Source: Bacteroidales bacterium
GTDB lineage: Bacteria; Bacteroidota; Bacteroidia; Bacteroidales; F082
Direction: 5' to 3'
Assembly: GCA_017439405.1 (NCBI GenBank)
Contig: JAFSJF010000074.1
Location: forward strand, 1 to 64,000
DNA: 64,000 nucleotides
The notes below the pieces were generated by a model. The model was not told the DNA's origin. It did not search any database and worked only from the letters and a program-made list of their open reading frames with translations. This document shows, piece after piece, positions 18,241 to 26,653 of the stretch. Numbering within the stretch: position 1 is the stretch's first letter; the number at the start of each line of letters is the position of its first letter. The position numbers were made by a program, and so were the translations under genes.

Positions 18241-18326
18241 TTCAGGTCGTGGCTAAGCGTCTTGGTCGAGACCAAGCCCAAGCGGTATTGCTTGCTGGTA
18301 TTGTTGAATTCTATTGCCGATGACAT
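18241..18326 (-). pseudogene. Remnant of a second wzt 5' end
   Basis: Read from an ATG at 18326, 28 codons encode MSSAIEFNNTSKQYRLGLVS and then TKTLSHDL. This matches the first 28 residues of the intact wzt (start 17019) at about 23 positions, with about four of five bases the same. The match stops at HDL, and the frame ends three codons later at TAA. The copy is diverged rather than identical, so it looks like the left end of a resident wzt allele that was cut when incoming DNA carrying the AAA gene and another wzt allele recombined here. It sits on the wzm side, where wzt would normally begin. Confidence 0.85.
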
Positions 18327-18509
18327 CTGTATTTATCTATCAAGATTTGGAGAATCAAAAAGTATTTATATCGCTGTCCGAATAATCGTAACATAACCGT
18401 TTCTCGAGCATAGTTGACATGAAGATCAGCTTATGCTTTCACGAGGGATTGCTTCTTCGTATAATGCTTTCGGCTGCATTGGCGAAATTTGTTTAATATC
18501 AGGCATAAG

Positions 18510-19016
18510 CTATAGGTACTTTGGGAATTCTACAGGTAAAACCTTATTGAGGAATTCCTCCATCTTCTCGTCGTTGTTTTGGAATTCGTCGCAGTTCCCG
18601 ATGAACTCCTTCAGTAGTGTGTCGTTGCACCTCCAGTCCTCGATAAAGCAGTCCTTGCCGATTCGGAATTCAAGATAGTCGCCCCATGATTTTTCAACGA
18701 TACCGAGCAAGTCCGGGACGTATCCATCATAACCACACAGGACTGCCATATTCTCATCAAGCAGTTGGTAAGAGCCACGGTCCACAATCTTCACAGTTGT
18801 AAACTCTCCATCAATTCCTTCCTTCCAATTGGCCACTTTCCCATTTGACACATCGATAAGAAGCATGACCGAGTCGCCTTCTATCATAAATGAGCAGTCG
18901 CGCCTAAAAGCCTCCCATTCGCTTCCATCTTCCCACAAATCGTAATTGTGCCCGCCAACGGAGAAATCGCGGACCCAATAGTCTATTTCCATTTTGAATT
19001 TTAGATATTTAATCAT
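18510..19016 (-). CDS. Unrecognised 168-residue protein
   Basis: I do not recognise the family. The product is soluble and acidic, rich in Trp and Asp/Glu (YWVRDFSVGGHNYDLW at the start, VEKSWGDYLEFRIGKD in the second half), with no signal peptide or membrane segment. Small acidic proteins of this look are often immunity or adaptor proteins, but no polymorphic toxin is next to it. Translation may start at the ATG at 19016 or at 18992 (MEIDYW). It lies between wzm and the wzt remnant in the rearranged gap of the exporter operon. The stretch 18327-18509 after it holds nothing I can identify. Confidence 0.6.
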   Translation of the reverse strand: MIKYLKFKMEIDYWVRDFSVGGHNYDLWEDGSEWEAFRRDCSFMIEGDSVMLLIDVSNGKVANWKEGIDGEFTTVKIVDRGSYQLLDENMAVLCGYDGYVPDLLGIVEKSWGDYLEFRIGKDCFIEDWRCNDTLLKEFIGNCDEFQNNDEKMEEFLNKVLPVEFPKYL

Positions 19017-19129
19017 ATTGCAGATGTATGTGATGCGGAATTCGTTATGCTTTTCATCGCCCTAAAACCTGCTATGTCAGATTATTGTGTAATAAGCTCT
19101 ACGGTTTTTCACCGTTTGGCTATCAACCC

Positions 19130-19158
19130 TTAACTCCTAACTCCTAACTCCTAACTCA
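19130..19158. repeat. Tandem taactcc repeat
   Basis: About four head-to-tail copies of the 7-mer TAACTCC lie directly after the wzm stop. Such short tandem repeats are common between genes in Bacteroidota and may mark a recombination point; no function is known. Confidence 0.7.
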
Positions 19159-19159
19159 A

Positions 19160-20095
19160 TCAAACCGTATCCATGAAGCTGCGCTGCACCTTGTTGAACA
19201 CCACGATGCCCAAGGCCAACAAAGCCAGCATGAAAACAAAACTATAGACAAGCCAACGCCAACCGACGAACTCGCCGCAACCGAGAAAACCATACTTGAA
19301 AGTCTCGATGATGGGCGTCACCGGGTTGAGGCACATCAGCTTGTGTACGGGAATCCCGTTCCAGAACATCGACTTGGTTTGCGACAAAGGATAGACTATC
19401 GGGGTGGCATACATCCACAGCGAAACCGCGAAGGAAAACAAGACCTGAAGGTCGCGGTACTTGGTCGTCATGGAAGAGAACAGGATGCCGAAGCCCAAGG
19501 CTAACCCAGCCAACATCAGCACCAGCAAGGGGAACAACAGGGCGAACCAAGTGAAATGCGCCCCAGACCCTCCTATAACACCGTAAATCAAATAGATAAC
19601 CAAGAAAAAGGCAACTTGTATCCCGAAGCGTACCAGGTTCGAAAGAACGTCGGAAATGGGCATGGCCAGCCTCGGGAAATACACTTTGCCGAAAATGCCT
19701 GCGTTGCTCACGAAGGTGTTGGAGGTCTTGGTCAGGCAATCTGAAAAATACTGCCACATGCACGTGCCTGCCAAGTAGAACAGCGGTCGCGGCACGCCAT
19801 CGGTCGGGATGCCAGCGATGCCGCCAAACACGATCATGTACATGATGACCGACAAGGCGGGCTGCACGATGTACCACAGCGGGCCGAGGATGGTCTGCTT
19901 GTATTGCGTGATGACGTTCCGCTTGATGAAAAGCGAAATCAGGTCACGATAGTCCCACAGCTCCTTCAAGTTCACCTCAAGCAGCTTGTTGCGTGGCTTG
20001 ATGACCGTAGTCCAGTTTTCATTCGATTGATTCATGTCCGAAAATGGTTGGTTTTGGGGTACAGCTCCGCTTTCTGACTCACATTCAACGTACAT
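19160..20095 (-). CDS. wzm: Polysaccharide ABC exporter permease (Wzm)
   Basis: A 311-residue ABC-2 type permease that pairs with Wzt to export lipid-linked polysaccharide. The N-terminal cytoplasmic part has the family block LWDYRDLISLFIKRNVITQYKQTILGPLWY split over residues 45-75, then six hydrophobic segments, with WMYATPIVYPLS and NPVTPIIETFKYGFLG as the conserved last third. The ATG at 20095 is preceded by AAGGA, so I keep it; an internal ATG at 20035 (MNQSNENW) also fits the family. A TATCTTTG promoter box lies about 100 bp upstream. The absence of wzx/wzy shows that the glycan leaves by the ABC-transporter route. Confidence 0.92.
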   Translation of the reverse strand: MYVECESESGAVPQNQPFSDMNQSNENWTTVIKPRNKLLEVNLKELWDYRDLISLFIKRNVITQYKQTILGPLWYIVQPALSVIMYMIVFGGIAGIPTDGVPRPLFYLAGTCMWQYFSDCLTKTSNTFVSNAGIFGKVYFPRLAMPISDVLSNLVRFGIQVAFFLVIYLIYGVIGGSGAHFTWFALLFPLLVLMLAGLALGFGILFSSMTTKYRDLQVLFSFAVSLWMYATPIVYPLSQTKSMFWNGIPVHKLMCLNPVTPIIETFKYGFLGCGEFVGWRWLVYSFVFMLALLALGIVVFNKVQRSFMDTV

Positions 20096-20190
20096 AACTA
20101 TCCTTAATTCAACCTTTTAAAAGTAAGCCAACAATTCTAAGCAGAAGTCTGTAAAGACGGCTCAATCCCTTGAACCGTATAAATCAAGTG

Positions 20191-20224
20191 CAAAGATAAC
20201 GCTTTTTTCAATAAAGCAAGCAAA
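20191..20224 (-). promoter_or_regulatory. Promoter upstream of wzm
   Basis: On the minus strand TATCTTTG (20198-20191) matches the -7 consensus TAnnTTTG, with TTG (20219-20217) and TTTG (20224-20221) 18 and 22 bp upstream. It would start transcription near 20184 into wzm and the genes after it. Confidence 0.55.
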
Positions 20225-20243
20225 AACAAAGAAAAAACACCCG

Positions 20244-21359
20244 TCATTTCGACCGTTTCCCCTTGAAGACGATGTTTCCGACGATTTTCCAGAAATATTG
20301 CCAGTCGGTGCGGAACGGATGCTCGAAATAGGCTTCAAGATAGCGCCGCTCGCTCTCCTGGATTTCCTCCAAGGTGTCGGGCATATCGACATAATATGGC
20401 GGGAACAGTCCTGGTTTTGTCTTTACCCTAAATTGTTGTAAATCTTTGCTGTACAAATCAAAGTATTGCTGGCTAAGCGGCCTCACTCCCACCAATTTCA
20501 TTTGTCCCAAGAGGATGTTGAAAACCGTGGGCAACTCGTCAATCCAGAGGCGGCGCAGCCATCGGCCCCACTCCGTGACGCGGTAGTCGTCCTTGAACTT
20601 GCCGCCCTTGTCGAGGTCGTTGTTTTCATAGACATACCCCTGCAAGAATTCGGAATAGGCATACATCGTCCTGAACTTGTAAACGTTGAACAGCTTGCCG
20701 TCCTTCCCCACCCTCTTGAGCCTGACAATCATGCCGTTGGTATGTGGCTCGGTGCTCGGCTCGCGTTTTTTCTGGGCAAGGATGTAATAACGGTCGTGGA
20801 TATACTTCTCGCTCACCACGTCGAAGCCGCAATAATAGAACCGGCCCAGCATCTCAGGGCGCGGAATCACCTTTCTCACCTTGTTGGTGCAGAGGTAATA
20901 GAAACGCCTCAGCAGCGGAAGTTTCGGAAACATCCTATGCCATAAAAAGTCGAAGAAATAGACAATGTAAGCAACGATTTGTGGATAATGGGCAAAAATC
21001 TTCATCCTCCGCATCTTCTCGGTGTCGAAACTGCCCACGAAATAGCCATCCTGCTTCAGTTTGGCATTGGCTTGACGCAGATAACGGTTGATATAACGGG
21101 TTTTGTTCAGGTGTTCTGCCGACACCAAGACCTCAGCCTCGCCATCGGACACCGACCACGACTTCACCACATAATCGTTCAGCCATTGCGAGCGCTCTGG
21201 GCCACGGGGCTGCTTGCACACCGCAATCACTTCCTGAAGCTCGGCTGGCGCTTGGCTCACATCAAACTTGGGTGCATGGCGCGTCTCCGAATGGGCAATC
21301 ATTGCGACAAGCCTTTCGTAGTCATACTTTCGCTTTCGATTATTGGATTTCGCAACCAT
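20244..21359 (-). CDS. Polyprenyl-phosphate sugar-1-phosphate transferase (bacterial sugar transferase domain)
   Basis: A 371-residue protein whose C-terminal half (from about residue 200) is the bacterial sugar transferase domain that moves a sugar-1-phosphate from UDP-sugar to undecaprenyl phosphate, the first step of glycan assembly. Seen motifs are YKFRTMYAYSE, LRRLWIDELPTVFNIL and QMKLVGVRPLSQQY. The N-terminal half lacks the usual bundle of membrane helices and instead has a region like a degenerate methyltransferase tail (INRYLRQANAKLKQDGYFVG) and a single hydrophobic stretch (IVAYIVYFFDFLW). It follows wbpE by 21 bp, so the wbp-made sugar may be its substrate or be added next. Confidence 0.85.
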   Translation of the reverse strand: MVAKSNNRKRKYDYERLVAMIAHSETRHAPKFDVSQAPAELQEVIAVCKQPRGPERSQWLNDYVVKSWSVSDGEAEVLVSAEHLNKTRYINRYLRQANAKLKQDGYFVGSFDTEKMRRMKIFAHYPQIVAYIVYFFDFLWHRMFPKLPLLRRFYYLCTNKVRKVIPRPEMLGRFYYCGFDVVSEKYIHDRYYILAQKKREPSTEPHTNGMIVRLKRVGKDGKLFNVYKFRTMYAYSEFLQGYVYENNDLDKGGKFKDDYRVTEWGRWLRRLWIDELPTVFNILLGQMKLVGVRPLSQQYFDLYSKDLQQFRVKTKPGLFPPYYVDMPDTLEEIQESERRYLEAYFEHPFRTDWQYFWKIVGNIVFKGKRSK

Positions 21360-21380
21360 AACAAATTGATTTTAAACCGT

Positions 21381-22508
21381 TTATCTCAAAACATCACACA
21401 CCGCATCGCAAATACGGCTTTGGTCTTCCTCCGAAAGGTAGGGATGTATCGGCAAGGAAATGACCGTATCGGCCAACCTATCGGAGACTGGGCAAAGGTT
21501 ATCGTTGATATTCAGATAGTTGAATGCCGTCTGACGGTGCATCGGAATCGGGTAATAGATGGCGGTGGGGATGTCGCTGGCTTTCAAGGCTTCTTGCAGG
21601 CGCGACCTCACTTCCTTGCTCTCGACCTGAATCGTGTATTGCGCCCAACTGGAATGGAAACCCTCAGGCACGATGGGCGTTTTCACCACGTCCTTAAGTT
21701 TTTCCGTATAACGCGCCGCCACCTTGTTCACATCGACCAACTCATACTCCTTGAACGCCTTCAGCTTGACAATCAGGATGGCAGCCTGGATACTGTCCAT
21801 GCGTGAATTCATGCCGATACGGATGTTGTCGTAGCGGTCGCTGCCCTTGCCGTGAACATGGTAGGAATCAATGAGTTGCGCCCATTCATCGTTGTCGGTG
21901 AACACCGCGCCGCCGTCGCCGTAGCAACCCACGGGCTTGGCAGGGAAGAACGAAGTCGTCGATATGTCGCCGAAGGTGCAGGCCTTTTGTTCCCCGATTC
22001 GCCCGCCAAAGCCTTGAGCACCGTCTTCAAGCACGAAAAGACCATGCTTGTCGGCCACCTTGCGGATGAGCTTGAAATCAGCAGGCAGGCCGAACAAATC
22101 CACGGCGATGATGACGCGCGGCTTGAGGTTTCCAGCCTTTTCCGTTTGCTCGATTTTGCGCTCGAGGTCGGCCACATCCATGTTGAACGTATCTTTGTCC
22201 ACATCAACAAATACGGGCGTTGCGCCTTGCATGGCGATGACCTCAGCCGAGGCGAAGAAGGTGAAACTCGGCACGAAAACAGCGTCGCCGGGTTTCACAT
22301 CCCATGCTTTCAGTGCGAGCAAGAGGGCATCGGTGCCGCTGTTGCAAGCGACGCAATGCTTCACGCCGACATATTCGGCAAAAGCCGTTTCCATCTCCTT
22401 GATTTTCGGGCCCATGACATAGGCGCTGGAGGCGACCACGTCGAGGATGGCCTTATCCATTTCGTCCTTCAGGGCGGCATATTGGGTTTTTAGGTCTCTG
22501 AATTGCAT
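21381..22508 (-). CDS. wbpE: WbpE/WlbC-like sugar aminotransferase
   Basis: A 375-residue DegT/DnrJ/EryC1/StrS aminotransferase. The start MQFRDLKTQYAAL, the CNSGTDALLLAL phosphate site and the PLP lysine in FFPAKPVGCYGDGGAVF are closest to WbpE/WlbC enzymes, which aminate UDP-2-acetamido-3-keto-glucuronate. The frame is open to 22586, but those 26 extra residues overlap wbpD and look like spacer, so the ATG at 22508 is preferred. The adjacent WbpD-like acetyltransferase supports the assignment. The WbpA and WbpB enzymes that make its substrate are not in the window. The product sugar family includes the T9SS linking sugar of Porphyromonas gingivalis. Confidence 0.8.
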   Translation of the reverse strand: MQFRDLKTQYAALKDEMDKAILDVVASSAYVMGPKIKEMETAFAEYVGVKHCVACNSGTDALLLALKAWDVKPGDAVFVPSFTFFASAEVIAMQGATPVFVDVDKDTFNMDVADLERKIEQTEKAGNLKPRVIIAVDLFGLPADFKLIRKVADKHGLFVLEDGAQGFGGRIGEQKACTFGDISTTSFFPAKPVGCYGDGGAVFTDNDEWAQLIDSYHVHGKGSDRYDNIRIGMNSRMDSIQAAILIVKLKAFKEYELVDVNKVAARYTEKLKDVVKTPIVPEGFHSSWAQYTIQVESKEVRSRLQEALKASDIPTAIYYPIPMHRQTAFNYLNINDNLCPVSDRLADTVISLPIHPYLSEEDQSRICDAVCDVLR

Positions 22509-22566
22509 TTCTTCTTTGGGTTTTTGTCGGGGGGATGAAATCTCCTGTTGATTTAGGGTCGCCCCT

Positions 22567-23133
22567 TCAGGGCTTTGTTTGTTCAAGTTGTCCGTTTATT
22601 TCACGATAACGTCGTCCGCAGGTGCACTGGAGCGTTGCGTCGAGACGACAGCCACATTCGCACACCCAGCCGATTTGCTTGGCAGGCACGCCGGCCATCA
22701 GCGCGTAGGGTTTCACGTCTTTGGTCACCACAGCACCCGCCGCAATGAGAGCACTCTTGCCGACCGTATGGCCGCAGACCACCGTGCAGTTGGCACCCAA
22801 CGAAGCGCCTTCGCAAACCTTGGTCTTGGCATATACGCCATGCACCGGGAAATGCGCCCGAGGCGTGGTCACATTGGTGAACACGCAACTGGGGCCGCAA
22901 AACACATTGTCCTCAATCTCAACGCCTTCGTAGATCGAGACGTTGTTCTGGACACGCACGTTGTCGCCGATTTTGACATTGTTGCCCACGTTCACATTCT
23001 GACCGAACGAGCAGTTTTTGCCAATCACCGCACCCGATTGGATGTGGCAGAAATGCCAAATCTTGGTGCCATCGCCGATGCTCACGTTGTCATCGACGTA
23101 GCTGCTCTCATGTACAAAATATTTAGATTCCAT
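22567..23133 (-). CDS. wbpD: WbpD/WlbB-like sugar N-acetyltransferase
   Basis: A 188-residue left-handed beta-helix acetyltransferase. The opening VHESSYVDDNVSIGDGTKIW, many hexapeptide repeats, FTNVTTPRAHFP and AAGAVVTKDVKPYALMAGVP are typical of WbpD/WlbB, which acetylates the 3-amino group of UDP-2-acetamido-3-amino-glucuronate. The C-terminal tail carries five cysteines in two groups (CECGCRL and CTCGRRY), a small zinc-ribbon-like end seen in this subgroup. It overlaps the LutA-like gene by 11 bp and precedes wbpE by 58 bp. Confidence 0.85.
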   Translation of the reverse strand: MESKYFVHESSYVDDNVSIGDGTKIWHFCHIQSGAVIGKNCSFGQNVNVGNNVKIGDNVRVQNNVSIYEGVEIEDNVFCGPSCVFTNVTTPRAHFPVHGVYAKTKVCEGASLGANCTVVCGHTVGKSALIAAGAVVTKDVKPYALMAGVPAKQIGWVCECGCRLDATLQCTCGRRYREINGQLEQTKP

Positions 23134-23863
23134 CGTTTGTACCCTCCCAACCCGAGGCGAGCACGTCGGCGATATGAATCACTTTAATGGGTAGTCCTTG
23201 CCTCTCGATGAAGGACTTTTGATGCATCAAACAGGTCATATCAGTTGAAACGATGTACTCCGCGCCGGTATTTAAAGCGTTCTTAATCTTATGGTTAGCC
23301 ATTCCAACCGCAATGGGTTCGTGGTTGAGTTCAAGTGAGAGGTCGGCACCGCAGCACATGTCGGTTTGCTTCATTTCAATCAGCTCCAGGCCTTTCACCT
23401 TCGACAAAAGCTGTCGGGCTTCCTTGCCCAAACCGAGGCCACGCAAGGCACTGCAACTGTCGTGGAAAGTCACCTTATGCGGAAACTCAGCCCCGAAGTC
23501 GTCAAACTTCAGTTGGTTGACCAAAAAATCAGTCAGTTCAAATACATTTCCTACCATTTTCTTGAAATTCAGGTGGTTTGCCGTATTGAAGAACAATTCC
23601 GGAAAACGCTTCCTGATGTAATGCACGCAAGCCGCCGAAGGAGAAACCACTGGGTGCTCATTTGAGAAATCGTTGAGAAACTTGTCACCTAATTCCTTCG
23701 CATCTTCCACAAAGCCAACATTATAGGCGAACCTTCCACAACAAGTCTGTTCGGGATTGTATTCCACCTCAACGCCAGCACGTTCAAGCACTTTCATGGT
23801 ACTGACCGCCACTTCGGGGAAAAACTGGTCAACGATGCATGGTACAAACAGCTCTACTTCCAT
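23123..23863 (-). CDS. lutA: LutA/YkgE-like iron-sulfur CCG-domain protein
   Basis: A 246-residue protein of the LutA/YkgE group with two cysteine-rich CCG domains: C9, then QTCCGRFAYN near residue 39 in the first half, and HDSCSAL plus DMCCGADLS in the second. In Bacillus, LutA works with LutB and LutC to oxidise L-lactate; neither partner is next to this gene. Here it stands first in a unit with wbpD and wbpE, overlapping wbpD by 11 bp, behind a clear promoter. The second CCG motif has the normal CCG core. Its presence in a sugar-nucleotide operon is odd and may reflect only shared transcription. Confidence 0.8.
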   Translation of the reverse strand: MEVELFVPCIVDQFFPEVAVSTMKVLERAGVEVEYNPEQTCCGRFAYNVGFVEDAKELGDKFLNDFSNEHPVVSPSAACVHYIRKRFPELFFNTANHLNFKKMVGNVFELTDFLVNQLKFDDFGAEFPHKVTFHDSCSALRGLGLGKEARQLLSKVKGLELIEMKQTDMCCGADLSLELNHEPIAVGMANHKIKNALNTGAEYIVSTDMTCLMHQKSFIERQGLPIKVIHIADVLASGWEGTNDGI

Positions 23864-23884
23864 AATTCATAGGCAATGAAATCG

Positions 23885-23913
23885 CAAAAGTAGGAAAAAT
23901 GTTGCTATCCAAA
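23885..23913 (-). promoter_or_regulatory. Promoter of the lutA-wbpD-wbpE unit
   Basis: TACTTTTG on the minus strand (23892-23885) matches TAnnTTTG, with TTTG (23913-23910) 17 bp further upstream, 22 bp before the lutA start. It separates this unit from the aro genes. Confidence 0.6.
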
Positions 23914-23962
23914 GCCAATAATCGCCATTTTTTCGGAAAAATTATCCAATTTTTTGAGCGAT

Positions 23963-25144
23963 TCAAGGGAAGACGGACGAAAACGGGCCGTCCGTCAAGC
24001 CGTTGGAAATCTTAACAAGCTGTTGCCTAATGTCCGACCAAAACTTTGGATAAGACTTCATGACCACCTCTGGGTGGTCGAAGGTCACCGTTCCAATCCT
24101 CATCGCCAAGGGGGCCAAGGCCATCACAATACGATGGTCGTTGTGGGCGCAAAAATGCACAGGCCGCTGACCCAATTTCGCCAATTCCGCTTGCATAGCC
24201 ACCACCCTATCCGATTCCTTAAGATGCAGATTGTCAATGCCAACAAACTCGGCTTCGACACCTAATCCAGCGCAAGTGGCGGCAAGGGTTGGATAGAGGT
24301 CGGGATGGGCTGAAAAATCAAACTTCAAAGGGCGTTTCACAAAAGGGGCTTTTCTCAAGACAAGAGTCTCTTTTTCCATGAAAGTGACCACGCCCAGTTG
24401 CGACATCCATTCCGCAATGACAGCATCACCCTGCAATGATGGAAGCGTCAAGCCCCTCAAATGAATCTCGCAATCCTCACTCAACGCTGCGATTTCGTAC
24501 CAATACGAAGCCGCGCTCCAGTCAGCTTCAATCACAAACTGATATGGCTTGTATGGACTATGAGCAGCTTTAACGACATTTTTGGACTGTCCGATATCGG
24601 CTCCAAATTGGCGCATCATGGCAAGGGTCATTCCGAGATAAGGAAAAGAAGCCTTTTCGCCAATCAGTTCAAGTTCAAGGCCTTGCGGCCACATTGGAGC
24701 CGCCAAAAGCAAAGACGAGGCAAACTGGCTGCTTTGACTCATACCGATTTGGACTTTCCCGCCCGAAAGCGGTTTTCCCTCGATTTTCAAAGGCAGAAAA
24801 CCCTCTTTTTCAGCGTATTGTATGTTTGTGCCGAGTCTTCTCAAGGCATCCACCAACGGCTTGATGGGACGTTGTTTCATGCGTTCAGAGCCAGTCAAGA
24901 GCCAATTTCCTGAGCGACAAGCTAAAAATGTCGTCAGAAAACGGGCAGCGGTGCCGCAGTCAGCGATGTCGATAACACGCTTCCCGTTTTTGATTTCACT
25001 GATTGCATTGGCTAAAATGCGTGTATCATTTGAATCAGAAACATTCTGGAAATCAGGCTCGAAGTCGCCATATGCCGCAAGCATCAAAGCACGATTGCTT
25101 TCGCTCTTGCTGGCAGGCAGTTGGATGTCGCAGTGCAGTTTCAT
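23963..25144 (-). CDS. aroA: 3-phosphoshikimate 1-carboxyvinyltransferase (EPSP synthase)
   Basis: A 393-residue EPSP synthase, the sixth step of the shikimate pathway, joining phosphoenolpyruvate and shikimate-3-phosphate. Motifs include LPASKSESNRALML at the N-terminus with the catalytic lysine, DCGTAARFLTTF, RMKQRPIKPLVDAL, and HLKESDRVVAM with Glu and Arg of the active site. Length is at the short end of the family, as in other Bacteroidota. I use the ATG at 25144, which overlaps the aroB stop as ATGA; a GTG two codons earlier is also open. It is the last gene of tsaE-lipoprotein-aroB-aroA. Confidence 0.93.
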   Translation of the reverse strand: MKLHCDIQLPASKSESNRALMLAAYGDFEPDFQNVSDSNDTRILANAISEIKNGKRVIDIADCGTAARFLTTFLACRSGNWLLTGSERMKQRPIKPLVDALRRLGTNIQYAEKEGFLPLKIEGKPLSGGKVQIGMSQSSQFASSLLLAAPMWPQGLELELIGEKASFPYLGMTLAMMRQFGADIGQSKNVVKAAHSPYKPYQFVIEADWSAASYWYEIAALSEDCEIHLRGLTLPSLQGDAVIAEWMSQLGVVTFMEKETLVLRKAPFVKRPLKFDFSAHPDLYPTLAATCAGLGVEAEFVGIDNLHLKESDRVVAMQAELAKLGQRPVHFCAHNDHRIVMALAPLAMRIGTVTFDHPEVVMKSYPKFWSDIRQQLVKISNGLTDGPFSSVFP

Positions 25145-26145
25145 CGGCACGACACTTTTTGTATCACATATCGCATGGCTTGTCTCACCAAATCCTTATC
25201 GACCTCCACATCCCAAATGGGTTTTCCAATCGCCTCAAGCAGAACGAATTGCGGTTTTTCACCCTTGTTTTTCTTGTCGAAAGACAGGTAATTCATAATC
25301 GGATCGACATCCGCTTCCGAAAGCTGAACTTCAGCCTCAGAAAGCAACATAGGAAACTGGTTTTCAAAGTTTTGCAAAACAGACCCTTGCAAACCACATT
25401 GTTTCAGCGAGAGCCACAATGCCCCTTGCATTCCCAAGGTCACCGCTTCGCCATGAAGCAATGGGTAATCCGTTGTCAGGCAATGGCTTTCGATGGCGTG
25501 ACCTAAAGTGTGGCCGAAGTTCAAGACTTTGCGCAAACCTTTTTCCTTTGGGTCTGTTGCCACAATCTCCCGCTTGATTTCATCGCATCGAGCGATGTGC
25601 TGCTGATAGTTCTCCAAGTTGACATTCAGCAGGTTGGCATCAGCGATGAAGCCGTATTTCAACATCTCGGCAAGGCCGGAGAAGATTTCACGCTCATCCA
25701 ATGTCTGCAGAAAAACAGGGTTTACGATGACGCCCAAAGGCTCGGCGAAAGTCCCGATTTGGTTCTTGCCGCCACCGAAGTCGATGCCCGTCTTCCCTCC
25801 TATCGCCGCGTCAATCATGCCGAGCAAGGTAGTCGGCACGTTGATGAACTTTATGCCGCGTTTGTAGGTCGAGGCCGCAAAACCGCCCAAGTCGGTAATC
25901 ACGCCACCACCAAGATTGATTAATAAGGCATTACGGTCGGCGTGATGGCGCATCAAAGTCTTCCAAATACGCTGGACGGTTTGCAGGTTTTTGTGCTTCT
26001 CGTCAGGCTGGATGACGATTTCAACCGCGTTTTTGAGACCCAACCAATATTCCGTTTCGGGCAGCCAAAACGGTGCTACATTCTCATCGGTCAGGATGAA
26101 GACTTTTGAGGCTTCTGAGATGATACTATTCAGTTTGTCGAACAT
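25141..26145 (-). CDS. aroB: 3-dehydroquinate synthase
   Basis: A 334-residue NAD- and metal-dependent 3-dehydroquinate synthase, the second step of aromatic amino-acid synthesis. The PDEKHKNLQTV block, the nucleotide loop GGGVITDLGGFAASTYKRG, TTLLGMIDAAIGGKTGID and NFGHTLGHAIE with metal histidines are all intact. ATG at 26145 gives MFDKLNSI; a TTG two codons earlier is possible. It overlaps the lipoprotein gene by 16 bp and aroA by 4 bp. Confidence 0.94.
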   Translation of the reverse strand: MFDKLNSIISEASKVFILTDENVAPFWLPETEYWLGLKNAVEIVIQPDEKHKNLQTVQRIWKTLMRHHADRNALLINLGGGVITDLGGFAASTYKRGIKFINVPTTLLGMIDAAIGGKTGIDFGGGKNQIGTFAEPLGVIVNPVFLQTLDEREIFSGLAEMLKYGFIADANLLNVNLENYQQHIARCDEIKREIVATDPKEKGLRKVLNFGHTLGHAIESHCLTTDYPLLHGEAVTLGMQGALWLSLKQCGLQGSVLQNFENQFPMLLSEAEVQLSEADVDPIMNYLSFDKKNKGEKPQFVLLEAIGKPIWDVEVDKDLVRQAMRYVIQKVSCR

Positions 26146-26651
26146 TTCCAACCCATTAGATAAGGATAAATGATTCCGTATGTCCTATCTATGCTTTCGT
26201 CGGTGTTCCAATTCAAAATCTCACCATTGCGATTGCAAACCAACCCCACCGGAACATAATTCACACGTTTATAGCTTTTTAGCAAATTCTTATTCTCTTT
26301 GTTGACAAACATCTTGTCGAAAAAGCCTTGCCGCGATGCCTTGTTGAACAGAAACACGTTGTCATTGAGTCCTTTCAAGCGCATGACATCCTCCAACTCG
26401 CCAATGCAAACAACGACAATCGCCTTAGAATCAGAGGCTTTGCCAAGATAAGGCTTCAAATTATTCTCAAAATCGCTCTGTCCTGCCTGGCACCAAGAAG
26501 CCATGAAATAAAGCACCGTCGTATCGTGGTTGGCAATCACTTCGGCCACTTTCTGCCTTTCATAATCCTCAAAATTCTGATTCCCAACAGAATAACACGA
26601 AGTCAACAGAATTGGGATCAATACGCCGAAAACAAACAACAATCTTCTCAT
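26130..26651 (-). CDS. Lipoprotein with thioredoxin-like fold
   Basis: A 173-residue predicted lipoprotein: basic start MRRLLF, hydrophobic core and lipobox LTSC near residue 18. The mature part resembles a thioredoxin-like domain (TTVLYFMASWCQAGQSDF, VIVVVCIG-like strand, NYVPVGLVCNRNGEILNW with the cis-proline before Val). The active-site motif is WCQAG, so only one of the two redox cysteines is present and classic disulfide exchange is unlikely. It lies between tsaE and aroB with start and stop overlaps, an arrangement that looks like co-transcription. The function is unknown. Confidence 0.7.
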   Translation of the reverse strand: MRRLLFVFGVLIPILLTSCYSVGNQNFEDYERQKVAEVIANHDTTVLYFMASWCQAGQSDFENNLKPYLGKASDSKAIVVVCIGELEDVMRLKGLNDNVFLFNKASRQGFFDKMFVNKENKNLLKSYKRVNYVPVGLVCNRNGEILNWNTDESIDRTYGIIYPYLMGWKCSTN

Positions 26652-26653
26652 AA

